This document shows, piece after piece, positions 9,090 through 19,524 of a stretch of DNA of 64,000 nt. Made by a program: the position numbers and the translations under genes. The DNA lies in contig CM035357.1 in the NCBI GenBank assembly GCA_020137815.1, forward strand, positions 1,136,974 through 1,200,973, read 5' to 3'. The DNA comes from Hormiphora californensis (taxonomy: Eukaryota; Ctenophora; Tentaculata; Cydippida; Pleurobrachiidae). Every line of letters begins with the position of its first letter. The first letter of the stretch is position 1. The notes under the pieces were generated by a model. The model saw nothing but the letters and a program-made list of their open reading frames with translations, made no database searches and was not told the origin of the DNA.

Positions 9090-10022
9090 AAAGTGATGAT
9101 GATCTTTTTCTCGTGGCTCAACACATGGCTTAACATGACCAGGCACGCATTCCAGTGCCCTCAGGAACAGATTTTGTATACGGAGAGAACAGCTTTTTCC
9201 GTGACCACACATACGATAGAATGGGGAAGAGCACACTTTTTACGATCACTAGTAACACAGCAGCAGGGGGCGATGAGGGGGGCCACCTGGTGTGATGCCT
9301 TCGTCGACACGACGAAGGCAACACTTATAAGGAAGAGCACAAGCTCAGAAAGGCAGTTCCGAACACGCTCTCTTGCTAACTGCTTCAGTCTCCACTGCTC
9401 CAGCCTCCACTAAGCTATCTTCAACTGAGCTATCTTCAACTGAGCTATCTTCAACTGAGCTATCTTCAACATGACTGAGCTATCTTCAACATGACTTCAA
9501 CCCACACTATCCCCGCATCGGCCCTCGGTATGTAGCACGAGTAGATACAGGAGATAATTAGTCTAGGGAGATTATCGGTTTGAATAGGAATTGCGTATGA
9601 GTTATGACATTGTAGTAACCTATTACATTTCTGGCCCCTTGATATAGTCGCGTTTGAATTGTCCGTTTCTAGTGAATGTATTTGGTCAATCTCTGGTTCA
9701 CGTGTAAGAGCTATGGAGTTGAGAGATGGTCGTTTAGCGATCGACTAAAGAGCCAGGGTTTAACCTAGTACAGGATTGTAATGGAGTACACCAGGGTTGG
9801 ACACCCCAAGACACCGGGTCGCGGCGGCAGTGAACTACCTGTACAGGGCAACAGAGGCCGCCAAAGAGTACTTCAATACTAAAATAACTCTATCTTGAAC
9901 TAAGAATCAGTTCCTGAGTCCTCTGACACTGCCAGATGCCAGAGACCGGAATGCAGGGAGATGGAGCATGAGGAAATGGCGGCTAGCTATAAATGAACAA
10001 ATGGAATTCGTTGAGCAAATCA
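9090..10022. other. No convincing gene; short tandem repeat inside
   Basis: The only open frame (9093-9413) looks like chance. At 9412-9500 the unit tgagctatcttcaac is repeated about five times with an inserted atg. 9500-10020 shows nothing recognisable. Confidence 0.4.
9412..9500. repeat. 15-17-bp tandem repeat (tgagctatcttcaac)
   Basis: Five near-identical units are followed by a truncated unit; the last two contain an extra atg. Confidence 0.8.
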
Positions 10023-10147
10023 ACTTTGTTCCTATTCGTTCATTTCCGTCACCTTTGAGTTGAAGGCGGAAAAGTATACGGATACCTCAATATCTTAGAA
10101 GCCTCAACTCAAAGGTGACGGAAATGAAGGATTCAAAAGAACAAAGT
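10023..10147. repeat. Imperfect inverted repeat (fold-back)
   Basis: The left arm contains catttccgtcacctttgagt and the right arm actcaaaggtgacggaaatg. Outer aactttgtt pairs with aacaaagtt. The spacer is about 40 bp. It could be a small MITE; no TSD is obvious. Confidence 0.6.
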
Positions 10148-10222
10148 TATTATTGAACAATGAATTGGCAATGAAGGGTAAAATATAAGCGTACTAACAT
10201 TTATAACATTATTAAGATATTG

Positions 10223-10633
10223 ATGGACTTAATCCCAGTAGTAATAAGGACATGGGAGGAAGAGCAAGGCGACGTAATAAGGGCCGAACGAAGATACTGG
10301 GAGAGCGATACCCAGAGAATACCTGGGAGTATAGATGGAGACAACTAAGTGACGTGGACAATAAGAGAGAGCATAAAGATAGGGCATTTAAAGAGAGTGC
10401 TTCGGAAGAACAGCGACCAGCGGAGTTACTGTAGAGACAGTAAGAAAGACAAATGGTAATACGACTAGTGAGAAAGGGAGACGGATAGAAAAATAGGATA
10501 AAAACTATTAACGAGCAAAATTGTTGATGGCCCTGATAAAAGATTATAAGCGGACTGTAAGACAAAGAAAAACAAGGAAATGGGGACTAAGAGATATTAG
10601 AAGGGCACTAAACAAAATAGATAGCAGGACATT
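10223..10633 (+). pseudogene. U1 family, copy A (unrecognised basic protein)
   Basis: ATG at 10223 opens a frame with IPVVIRTWEEEQGDVIRAER followed by RYWE. A frameshift near 10310 leads to WEYRWRQLSDVDNKREHKDR. A second stretch at ~10523-10630 has ALIKDYKRTVRQRKTRKWGL then RDIRRALNKIDSR. The same three blocks in the same order occur at 12.9-13.85 kb and partly at 15.4-15.5 kb, so this is a conserved, Arg/Lys/Glu-rich protein. No known domain is recognised. In the other two copies a nucleotidyltransferase lies downstream on the same strand; here it is missing. Confidence 0.5.
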
Positions 10634-11015
10634 AGTATTATCACAACACAGACAAAGAATTCCGTCTTGTGAGCTCCAATTAACGCCAGGATACGTGATA
10701 CAGGTGGACGATACCTACACAGTACACATGCTCATTGCGGGAAGCTCATTGCAGAAGCTGCTTTCCAAGGACCCAGCCCTAAATGGGACAGCATATATCG
10801 GAAACTTCCATAGTGCAAAGGTGCACTATCTTCTGAAAAACCGGTCCTCCGAGTAGAGCCGCAGCCACCAGCTGATCCCCCGGTGGGATACGTGTCTCCA
10901 TCTTACCGACCCTCCTATCCGATTCTTTTCCTATGAGACGATGCTTGCATTGACCCGATTCACGGTATTACAGTTCAATCTCGGCCAATCAGGTATGGTC
11001 ACCTTGACAGAAGGA
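10634..11015. other. Extension of open frame, unassigned
   Basis: The frame from the U1 tail stays open to 10856 (QLTPGYVIQVDDTYTVHMLI, then SSLQKLLSKDPALNGTAYIG). It may be a further part of U1 or an unrelated fused fragment; the other copies do not show it. 10860-11015 has no visible feature. Confidence 0.3.
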
Positions 11016-11019
11016 TCAG

Positions 11020-11208
11020 ATGCGATCATTACAAACAAGCAGAGAAAAAAAACTGTCCGTGATAAGGACATATACGCCGATGATAGATGCAAACAGGATG
11101 TTGTTTGAGGATTTTTTTATGGAGCTAACGTCAGATGAAGAATACAAACCCGACGAGCGATGTCCTGATGAATTTGGTAATAAAATTGATAATATATCTA
11201 CTGACTGA
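11020..11208 (+). CDS. Hypothetical 62-aa fragment
   Basis: The frame reads RTYTPMIDANRMLFEDFFME then LTSDEEYKPDERCPDEFGNK, acidic with clear protein character. Its first ~35 nucleotides (acaagcagagaaaaaaaact) recur near 12460-12495, indicating a repeated unit. It could be the C-terminal exon of the U1 unit A. No family is recognised. Confidence 0.3.
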   Translation: MRSLQTSREKKLSVIRTYTPMIDANRMLFEDFFMELTSDEEYKPDERCPDEFGNKIDNISTD

Positions 11209-11278
11209 AGTATCACAAATTTAAATTCTAAAATTCTATTTTAAATATACATAATTTGTATGTAACAATATATTTGTA

Positions 11279-11342
11279 CAAATTGAAGCGAGATTTTCAT
11301 CGAAAACAATTTTTTTTCCGATAAAAATCTCGTTTCAATTTG
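11279..11342. mobile_element. 64-bp TA-flanked hairpin MITE
   Basis: The arms are caaattgaagcgagatttt and its near-complement aaaatctcgtttcaatttg, with an A/T-rich loop. A TA dinucleotide flanks both ends (11277-78, 11343-44), as expected for Tc1/mariner-type insertion. Confidence 0.6.
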
Positions 11343-12166
11343 TAGAATACCCCAGGTATAACCTGTCGAGTTCTCTCTGAGGACGTACTCGGACCCCAGT
11401 CCCCACGAAGATATAGCGGGATATAAATATTTGATATTATTATAATGAGTATTTAGACGTATGTATAATATGTATGCCACACCTTCCAGGGATGTGTTGG
11501 TTACAGTGATATAATGGGTTCTGGTGGGGACTCTGTTTCTGGCTATATTTCTTTTTATTGTTATGTATAATAAAATATAGAAAATGTATTTCCGGGTGAG
11601 GGAGTACCCATGTGTGATAAAATATGAATCTAAATTAAGTTAATAAATAAGAAAATGTTGGTTTGATAATTTAATAATCAAGAGTAATTGGCATCAATAT
11701 CTAATACTAAAACAATTTTATCACTCAGGGATGGGCTGCAGATAAAGAACGCCAAGATAAAGAGAAAGGGAGAGAGGAAAACGATAACGGTCGGTAAAAT
11801 ACAGGTAAAATAGTATAAATTAAAGCTAAAAATAGCACAGATGCGAACTTGGTTGAATGCATGAAATACATCTAGTAAGATTTCTAGTTAGAATAAAGTA
11901 ACAAATTATTTTCAGCAAATCATGAGTGACTTGTGATAACATTGGTCTAACACTGTTTCCCTCTTTTCAGACTTAGCTATACCAGCTCTGTGAAAGAGGA
12001 GCAGAAAGAGAGAGAGAGGTGGTGGCCAGGCATGTTGGGGAGATGGTTCCCGACTTCGCTTCCAGCCGGGTGTCGGCTGTGCACCGGAGTGAATTGAGGG
12101 GTCCGGCAAAACCCCGCTCAGTTAATGTTGGTTTTAGCAACAAACAATTATACGTGTAAATATATT
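11343..12166. other. No gene recognised
   Basis: AT-rich sequence. Around 11950-12110 a more GC-rich patch (ccggcaaaaccccgctcag) hints at a degraded element end, but no repeat partner was found in the window. Confidence 0.35.
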
Positions 12167-12202
12167 CATTTATATTTGTACATATATGTACAAATATAAA
12201 TG
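12167..12202. repeat. 36-bp perfect spacerless palindrome
   Basis: The half-site catttatatttgtacata is followed directly by its exact reverse complement, centred between 12184 and 12185. Confidence 0.9.
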
Positions 12203-12932
12203 TGTTAGGTTTTTAGTGATATCAAATATAAAATTTTATTGAATTTGGTTAGATAATTGTCATGGTACATATATATAGTCTTCACAAAATTGACTCTGCG
12301 GCATAAAAACTCCACGGTCCTCTCACTGCTGGGTCATTGTGACTTTTATATTTCCTTGTCTGCAGATAACCTTACTGTATCATCTCGCCAGCAACACAAA
12401 TTGAATGGGGGTACCGATCCGGCTCGATTCTGGTTGGGATACATCACCAATATGTAAACAAACAAGCAGAGAGAAAAAACTGTCCGTGAGAAGGAAACGA
12501 AGATATATAGCGGGATATAAACAAGAACTGCCCACGATGTAGGACGTGGGCGGAAGAAAAAGGACAATGACACACTATATTGTGGAAGAATTGATTTAAT
12601 ACTTTGTTTTTAATGAGACTGTATTTCATGTGATCCAATGTAACATTTTTTAGTCATGTCTCAACCGAACCGAGAATTGGAGGATAAACGAACAAGGAAA
12701 GAAGGAAACGAACACGGTGGTATACAACTATTTACAGCCTAAGAAAGAACCACCTCTCGTTACTACATTTCAAACATACCAATCTTCTACACATCAATCG
12801 AAATCTCTCGCTGATTTAACGATCGCAAGAAAGCAAAATTATTATTGTTATTACATATTATATAAATACCTAGCGGTCAATTATCATGTAAGTAGATACG
12901 AAAAACACACTAACATGAATAAAATAGTTAGA

Positions 12933-13855
12933 ATGGAATGTATACCGGTGATAGCAAGGACGTGGGAGGAAGAACGATAAATCGAACGAGAAAAGGAAAA
13001 ATATGTTGGAGAAATGCATGCAGAAAGCAGTAATGCAATGCGACGATATATCAGTGAATCAAGAAAATGTCTTGATAAAGTGTGTTATGATTCGGTGAGA
13101 ATATATGGATGGAATGGAGTGGACAATGGACATGGATATTAGGTGCTTTGGAAATCATGGAGAAAGACACAATCAGGGGAAGGTGGATGTGTTTGTATCC
13201 AATTTGTAAAAACATAGAGGGGTTAAAAAATAGGAAAATATGTAAATGGCACGAGTTAGAATGGAATGTATACCGGTGATAGCAAGGACGGAAGAACAAG
13301 GCGATCTGATAAGAGCTGAGCGGAGGTATTGGGAGAACTTAAGTGACGCTCAGACAAGATGGAATACTGGAATTATAGGAGGAGGTTGGTGGACAATATG
13401 AGCAAAAACAGTAAGAGGGAGGTAGAAAGACAGCGTGAGCAGGATGACCGAGGAAGCAGGGAATTATGGGTATATTGTTGGGTTGCAAAAATGAAACGAC
13501 AATTACCTCGACTATAAATTTGAAATGTCGCGTCGGGGTCGTTCGTTCAGCTATATCTGAGCAGCAGCTTCACGGGGCGCTTGTTGTGACCGGGACTGTG
13601 AAGCTGTCACTCGCGCTTTTGGAGCTTCCAGATAAAAATGTGATCTAAATAACATATTAATTCAGTGATGACAACAAATTGGTGATAAAACTAGTTAGAA
13701 AGGGAGACGGATACGAAGTAAAGAAGGGTGAGGAACGAACTAAATTGTTCATAGCCCTAATAAAGGGGTAAAAACGGACAGTAAAACAGAGGAAAACTAG
13801 GAGATGGGGACTGAGGGAAATTAGAAGGGCGATAAACAAAATCGATAGACAATAA
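12933..13855 (+). pseudogene. U1 family, copy B (with internal duplication of the start)
   Basis: ATG at 12933 begins MECIPVIARTWEEER and then stops. A second ATG at 13261 repeats MECIPVIARTEEQGDLIRAE followed by RRYWENLSDAQTRW. A frame change leads to EYWNYRRRLVDNMSKNSKRE near 13358. The block at ~13677-13850 reads IKLVRKGDGYEVKKGEERTK, then a TAA where copy A has Asp-Tyr, then KRTVKQRKTRRWGLREIRRA. The order of blocks equals copy A. The protein is strongly basic and Arg-rich, perhaps nucleic-acid binding (inference). A nucleotidyltransferase fragment follows 77 bp downstream on the same strand. Confidence 0.5.
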
Positions 13856-13931
13856 GGGAGATTGAGGGAAAAATAAAGCGTAAAGCAGTATGTGAGGCAC
13901 CAGTTCTTTGTCGGTAGATTTTGAACTCTAG

Positions 13932-14192
13932 AGGAGCAAAGTGGACATCAGTGTCGCCTCAAAACGGGACAAAAAAGAGAGGTTCATCCTCAATTCCGAG
14001 CTAATAAAATGGTATACCGCAGACTACAAATTCAAGACAACAGTTCAAGCAATCAAAAAATTGTTCGAGGGTACACCGTGTTTGCAGGCATCAAAGGGCG
14101 GAATATCAAATTATGCGGCAACACTGGTAATGAGAGCACTCATGGAGGATACGCAGGTAAATAACAAAAAACTAAGTAATTATATATTGTGA
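13932..14192 (+). pseudogene. TRF4/TUTase-like nucleotidyltransferase, copy B (C-terminal part)
   Basis: The frame starts after an in-frame TAG and encodes SKVDISVASKRDKKERFILN, then ELIKWYTADYKFKTTVQAIK, then PCLQASKGGISNYAATLVMR and ALMED. VDISV corresponds to the strand that carries the third catalytic aspartate in Pol-beta-fold nucleotidyltransferases. The GGISNYAxxL motif resembles the GG(I/L)SSYxLxL signature of the central domain in non-canonical poly(A)/poly(U) polymerases. The GS and first two Asp residues are missing upstream, so the copy is truncated. Copy C supplies them in an intact arrangement. The TTAA palindrome follows 20 bp after the stop. Confidence 0.6.
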
Positions 14193-14212
14193 TCATTGAC
14201 AAATTAGATAAG

Positions 14213-15249
14213 GGCCAGAGGGGGGGGGGGTCGACCGATTTTTTACCCCCATTTTGGGCCTTTTTCGGGGTTACCATCATGTGATAGCGCATGGTATACC
14301 GGACCAGATGGATATGACAAAATGTATTGTGCGTGAAGTGTGAACGGTCTGGGAGAAAAATGGGGTTAACTTTTGGCCTGATATCAATGTAAACCCCATT
14401 GTTTTAGGACTGGTAGGGTTTGGGACATTCAATTTTGTGCCAAATGCTTTGTCTTATCAAGAGGAATTACTCTACAAATTTTTAGACCATCAGTCCAACT
14501 GGTCTTTGAATTGTTTGGGGTTAACAGAATCTGGAAAAATCGATATTATGGCTCCCCTCTAAACCCCATTTTTACACATGGTTAGATCCTAGCCGTTTAA
14601 CCACTTCCTGAGAAAACGGCTAGGATCTAGACCTTGTCGTTTGGCACACTTGTTCTACAGACCAAGGAGCATGACACTTGTGTAGCGATTTTCGATTAAG
14701 GCCCTCATTCAAAAATTATGGGGGTTTACACATTTTTGGTCAAGTAAAATATTATGTATACCCCCATAATTTTTGAATGAGGGCCTTAATCAAAAATCGC
14801 TACACAAGTTTCATGCTCCGTGGTCTGTAGAACAAGTGTGCCAAACAACAAGGTCTATATCCTAGCCGTTTTCTCAGGAAGTGGTTAACCATGTGCAAAA
14901 ATGGGGTTTAGAGGGGAGCCATAATGTCGATTTTTCCTGATTCTGTTAACCCCAAATAATTCAAAGACCAGTTGGACTGATGGTCTAAAAATTTGTAGAG
15001 TAATTCCTCTTGATAAGACAAATTAGCGTTTGGCACTAAATTGAATGTCACAAACCCTACCAGTCCTAAAATAATGGGGTTTACATTGATATCAGGCCAA
15101 AAGTTAACCCCATTTTTCTCCCAGACCGTTCACGCACAATACATTTTGTCATATCCATCTGGTCCGGTATACCATGCGCTATCACATGATGGTAACCCCG
15201 AAAATGACCCAAAATGGGGGTCAAAAATCGGTCGACCCCCCCCCTGGCC
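14213..15249. mobile_element. 1.04-kb TTAA palindromic element (full-length)
   Basis: Two ~500-bp arms are near-perfect reverse complements around a ~40-bp centre near 14730. The ends are GGCCAGAGGGGGGGG and CCCCCCCCTGGCC. TTAA follows the right end (15250-15253). The partial copy at 16371 has TTAA before its left end, so the target site is TTAA, as for piggyBac- or Kolobok-type transposons. The left TTAA of this copy is missing. There is no transposase frame, so it is non-autonomous. A transcript across it would form a hairpin of about 500 bp. Confidence 0.8.
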
Positions 15250-15299
15250 TTAAGGTAATAACGATATCACACCTCATTCTAGGTCGTAAAAGAGCGGCA

Positions 15300-15530
15300 T
15301 ATAACCACAAGAACATCGAGAGGAGAGAAAAACAGAAGGGAAAAGTAGGGTGGAAGAGATGAAGAAAGAAAGGGTCAAGAAGGAAAAGGAGGAAGAAAGA
15401 AAGAAGAAAATACAACAAATGATAAAAAGCTATAAGAAATAGGTAAAGGAGAGAGGTAGAAGGAAGAAATTCGGATAGAGAGACATACGGAAGAAGAGGA
15501 TCACCAGGAAACTGAGTGTCAAAGAAGAAT
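15300..15530 (+). pseudogene. U1 family, copy C (C-terminal remnant)
   Basis: Within purine-rich sequence, ~15411-15505 encodes QMIKSYKK, a stop, KERGRRKKFG, a stop, then RDIRKKRITRKLSVKEE. This aligns with ALIKDYKRTVRQRKTRKWGL and RDIRRALNKID of copies A and B. The stops show that it is dead. It lies directly right of the TTAA palindrome and upstream of nucleotidyltransferase copy C, keeping the U1-then-nucleotidyltransferase order. Confidence 0.4.
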
Positions 15531-15770
15531 GACGAGGTGAGAAAATTGATTGAATTACGAGAGAGTTATAAATAAGGGAGTAATATAGTGTTCTAAGATG
15601 GAAAACAAGTTAATTATGAATAAGTAGGTAGTGGTACATTGAATGATTGTATAATAAATACACCACCCATCAGGTATCGAATACGAAGAAGAGGGAAGGA
15701 GAATAACGAATGGAAAGAGATCAGACATTACTGTATAAATGAAAAGTACTAAATTAAAAATCCTTTAGCC
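15531..15770. other. Spacer between U1 copy C and nucleotidyltransferase copy C
   Basis: No gene. The word tgaaaagtactaaat at ~15738 recurs at ~17504 next to copy D, suggesting a shared flanking or regulatory segment of the family. Confidence 0.35.
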
Positions 15771-16325
15771 ATGGCATATTACTACTTGGACTACAAAATG
15801 CAGGTCGAGATCAACAAAGAGGAAAATATTCAGAGATTTAAGATAGGAGAGGTGAAAAAAGACGCAGAAAGGATGTTATCAAGGTTGGGGATAAAACATG
15901 AGATCTTTGGGTCGTTGAGGAGTAACACAATGATAAAAAGTTCTGATCTGGATATTTTGGTATGGGCTGAAAATGACGTCCAAGGATTAATGTCCAGGAT
16001 AAAGAATAACTTGGGGCGAGGAGCATTTAAATGTGAGAGGCAGCTCGACAGACAGGAACTGATGGTGCTTAGACATGAATCGGGGATCTAAGTCGATATA
16101 AGTGTTGCCTCAAAGAAAGACAGCAAGGAGAGGGTCATCCTCAACTCTGAACTAATAAAATGGTACACCTCGGACTATAAGTTTAAAACAACAGTCCAAG
16201 CTATAAAAAAAACTTTTCGAGGGGACACCGTGTTTGCAGGCATCAAAGGGCGGAATATCAAATTATGCGGCAACACTGGTAATGAGAGCACTCATGGAGG
16301 ATGCGCAGTTAAATAACAAAAAACT
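15771..16325 (+). pseudogene. TRF4/TUTase-like nucleotidyltransferase, copy C (near full core)
   Basis: ATG at 15771 starts MAYYYLDYKMQVEINKEEN. Residues ~44-65 are KHEIFGSLRSNTMIKSSDLD followed by ILVW, the hallmark G-S plus D-x-D metal-binding motif of Pol-beta-type nucleotidyltransferases (template-independent transfer of NMP to RNA 3' ends in the TRF4/TUTase group). After codon 106 (HESGI) there is an in-frame TAA at 16089, where copy B has AAA (Lys). The same frame then continues VDISVASKKDSKERVILNSE with the third Asp. An extra A in the run at ~16205 then shifts the frame before the GGISNYA block, which is still present as DNA. One stop and one frameshift make it a young pseudogene unless recoded. 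Confidence 0.65.
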
Positions 16326-16370
16326 ATGTAATTATATATATTGTGATCATTGACAAATTAGATAAGTTAA

Positions 16371-16470
16371 GGCCAGAGGGGGGGGGATCGACCGATTTTT
16401 TTACCCCCATTTGGGGCCATTTTCGGGGTTACCATCATGTGATAGCGCATGGTATACCGGACCAGATGGA
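16371..16470. mobile_element. Truncated left end of the TTAA palindrome
   Basis: The first 100 bp match 14213-14311 almost exactly (ggggttaccatcatgtgata, ggtataccggaccagatgga) and then stop abruptly. TTAA precedes it at 16367-16370. It lies at the same distance after nucleotidyltransferase copy C as the full element lies after copy B, so the whole unit was probably duplicated. Confidence 0.8.
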
Positions 16471-16746
16471 TACGGCTATTCGGGTTGAACCAAATATCGA
16501 GAGTTGGTCTTGATTGGAAGGCTCAGAACTCTAATTGGGAGATAAAAGTACAAACGAGTCAAGAAAATTGACACGTGAGAGAACTGTGTCATACAGACAG
16601 ACAGACATTATGATGATAATAGATATTCAGAAATTTTGACATTACTTGTGTTGCTTATATTGTGTCTCATATATTAAACGTGTAGTTTGATTACTTGTTG
16701 GTATAGTATACTAATAATAATAATTAACAAGCTCCACTTTGTAGTA

Positions 16747-17475
16747 ATGGCATCATACCTCGAGCACCGTATGGGGGTTGATATAGGGAAGGACGAAAAG
16801 GTACAGCCGGTGGTCATGGAGATAAGACACAACATGGTGTCGTATTATGTCCAGCACCTACCGGGTAAATAAGTATGATAAATGCGATATATACGTAACA
16901 ATTAAATGAGAATTAATAGGTGAAAATAAACAATTGTTCACTCACAGTTCGGGATTGGAGAGCGGTTAAGAGAGAGGTTGTGAGAGCGGTACTCGAAGAG
17001 CAAAACAGGAAGAGGGAGATATTTGAGGTGGAATACTATCAGGAGTGAAAACAAAGATCATGATTGACAAGACGTGTCCATCCCAGTCGAGCCTTGCAGT
17101 TCATGACGAGGAGAACTAAAAAATAAGAGGAAATTGTGGAGCGAAACCACCGTACAAGCGGTGAAAATGTCCCACCGGCATAGTGGGACGAAGTCCCACG
17201 CTCTGCCGGAGGGTTTCCCTAAGGGAACGAAGAGGAAGCGAAGAGGCGTGTCGCTCCGTCCCTACAGCTAATAGACGAACTCTTTGAGAGTACAAAGGAT
17301 GAGACGATCCCCACTAAGGAGATGTTATCGAAATTGGCTCTTTCAACATGCCAAACATTTGCAGCTCTGACTATTTGAAGGGACCCCTTGCCTACAAGCA
17401 TCAAAAGGGGGGTCTCGAACTATGCAATTACCCTGGTAATAAGAGCACTCCTGGAAGACAGACAGGTAATTAATA
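16747..17475 (+). pseudogene. Nucleotidyltransferase-family copy D with 80-bp intron
   Basis: ATG at 16747 begins MASYLEHRMGVDIGKDEK, parallel to the start of copy C. The first exon ends HNMVSYYVQHLP at a good donor (gtaaat near 16866). An ~80-bp intron ends ttcactcacag at ~16946, and the next exon reads RDWRAVKREVVRAVLEEQNR. The catalytic GS/DxD block is not seen. At ~17370-17460 the central-domain block is present as LFEGTPCLQASK, then in the next frame SNYAITLVIRALLEDRQ, with one base missing in the run of G. It is therefore interrupted, and the middle (17100-17340) is unrecognisable except for a GC-rich hairpin-like stretch. Confidence 0.45.
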
Positions 17476-17867
17476 GCACCCACGGATAGAATATTCATGT
17501 TATAATGAAAAGTACTAAATAAATAGAAGAGCCCTCTCCTGACATTATACTTCAAATAGAGTGAGAGGAAACTGGCACAGCATGTGACATGGTCCCCAAG
17601 CTCCCCAAGTCCCCTTGGGCCGAAGCAGCTTGGCAACCACCCCTCGTAGAAGAAGATACCTGGATTCCTGTGCCCACCAACCGGACCAATACCAAGATCG
17701 AGCTTTTACAAGTAAAGACATTTTATCGAGGGTGACGGAGCGTGATTTTACCCCTGCAGAGGAGTGATAACCACCTTTTTAGGTTATGGCAGCTGGAATA
17801 GTGCAAGGATCGTGTTTCAGTTGCACCAATCAAATTTGACCCTGTCATTTTTGACTCGATTGATAAA
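17476..17867. other. Dispersed repeat, no gene
   Basis: The segment around 17590-17640 (ccccaagtccccttgggccg) is similar in reverse complement to 57240-57300 (gcccaaggagacttggggag), so it belongs to a dispersed repeat. No coding signal is visible. Confidence 0.4.
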
Positions 17868-18275
17868 GGAGCACACAGACTCATTAAACTTGATCATGAT
17901 CATATTATAGTATAGTCAAGATCTTGATCAAGTCGTACAGACTGGTCATTTGGACAGTAAAAACTGAAACTTATTCATATCAAATAGAAAACCACTGTAC
18001 CCGACCAATTTTGATACGCTGAACAATTAAGGCCAATTAGACCCAAGTTATTAGGGCACTTTCCCGACCTTTGATGAATCGGAAAAGTTGCTTACGTGAT
18101 TTAGCGAATCAAAATGAGTTGGAACAGTGGTTTTCGCTTTGATATGAACAAGTTTCAGTTTTTATTGTCCAATTTCCAAGCTTGATCAAATGATCAAGTT
18201 TGATCAGTCTGTGTGACTTGATCAAGATCTTGACCTTTTATGATCATAATCAAGTTTGGTCAGTCTGTGCGCGCC
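17868..18275. repeat. ~400-bp imperfect inverted repeat
   Basis: The left arm includes aagatcttgatcaagtc and cagtaaaaactgaaacttat. The right arm includes gacttgatcaagatcttgac and aagtttcagtttttattgtc. It is rich in TGATCA words. The ends carry cagactcattaaacttga versus tcaagtttggtcagtctg. It is likely a fold-back transposon remnant. Confidence 0.6.
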
Positions 18276-18434
18276 CATAAGATTCATTTACAGTTTGAAA
18301 CATATTGTATGAAAAAAAGCAATTATATGTCAACGTGAACTCACTCTTCACAGAATGTTAAACTTTTTTAGAAGCACGTGTTTGGAGGGAACACGACAAC
18401 CCTGGACAACCCTGGACCAATGTGAAGCAGCGAT

Positions 18435-18486
18435 AGCTAATGGGACATTATTATTAACTCGAGTTAATAATAATGTCCCATTAGCT
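18435..18486. repeat. 52-bp perfect spacerless palindrome
   Basis: The half-site agctaatgggacattattat continues with taactc and is followed directly by its exact complement, centred on CTCGAG between 18460 and 18461. Confidence 0.9.
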
Positions 18487-19080
18487 GCAATTGATTAGAA
18501 GAATTGATTAAATTGTAGAAACTCATAAACGTAATTTTTATTATAACAGCTTCTCGAATGGTTGTCAATAACGGACAACACAACTAACTATTCCATAGTG
18601 GGAAGCAGGATGAAGGGCTATGTTGATCCCTGTATTGAATATTGATGAAGGGCTGAAGTTATATAACCTAGAAAAGAGATGGAGGTACAGGGGTACTAAA
18701 AAAATGAAACCCTTACAGCTCGACCATGAACAATTGCACCTTCATAGAGTGCCTGTTTAAAACTGACACAGAGTGGCCGTGTCAATACAACATTCCCAGA
18801 ATATTAGGATTCTTAAACTTATGGAGTCTCTTTGCAGGAAATTAATCGTGCACTGAGCCAGTAGGAGTAATATAATAAATAAAATAATGTGTATCATAAA
18901 GATCAGTTTAATTGAACTTGAGACGACGGTTGCTATAACCACGGGCTCAACCACTAGCGTTTTAGTGAATAAAGAACCTGAAAGACGGTCACCCTAGTGG
19001 ACAAAGGGATAGCCCACGGACTGAACGAACCTGAATGGCATCCGCTACCTAACCAAACACCTAACACCTAACACCTAACC
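18487..19080. other. No gene recognised
   Basis: Open frames are short and carry no recognisable motif. A small tandem cacctaacacctaaccaaac lies near 19056-19085. Confidence 0.4.
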
Positions 19081-19301
19081 AAACAACGGATTGAGGAGAT
19101 CCAGCATAAAGAACAGGGAAAGAGCATTGAAAGCATCGACCAGGCGATGGACTGGCTGAGGAGGCTAGAGTTGCAATTTACTATGGCAACGATGAGGCTG
19201 TAGCCGTTCTGGAGGACGAGAAATCGGTGCGTGAAGCGTGGAAGGATTTCATCACCGCAAGTGGTTTTCCATGGAACCTGAGACACGCTATTGAAAATTA
19301 A
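19081..19301 (+). pseudogene. Unidentified coding remnant
   Basis: The first frame reads QRIEEIQHKEQGKSIESIDQ then AMDWLRRLE. After a frame change the sequence reads EEARVAIYYGNDEAVAVLED then EKSVREAWKDFITASGFPWN and stops at 19299. Both halves look like real protein, so a frameshifted gene is likely. The family is unknown; the next fragment (SGNH-like) lies 80 bp downstream and could belong to the same element. Confidence 0.3.
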
Positions 19302-19380
19302 GTGATTTTTAAGTTTTTCACCCTATTGCATGCAAAAAGCTGACTACTGATATAGGTACTCTGGTAACGTTTGACTTAAC

Positions 19381-19524
19381 GATACATTCAGAGACTGGGA
19401 GGGAAGTCTTGCCATAGACATGTTAAAAGGTTTTAGAGAGAAACAACCTGAACTGGCAGTGAGCAAGGTAATTGTTGCGTTCGGTACCAATGACATCAGG
19501 AATTGGCGTAACTTTGTTAGGTGA
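19381..19524 (+). pseudogene. SGNH/GDSL hydrolase-like fragment
   Basis: The frame encodes DTFRDWEGSLAIDMLKGFRE, then LAVSKVIVAFGTNDIRNWRN. A hydrophobic strand followed by G-T-N-D matches block III of SGNH-hydrolase folds, where the Asn helps form the oxyanion hole. Such esterase domains occur in host enzymes and in ORF1 of some CR1-type LINEs. Only about 48 codons remain and no catalytic Ser or His block is visible. Confidence 0.35.
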
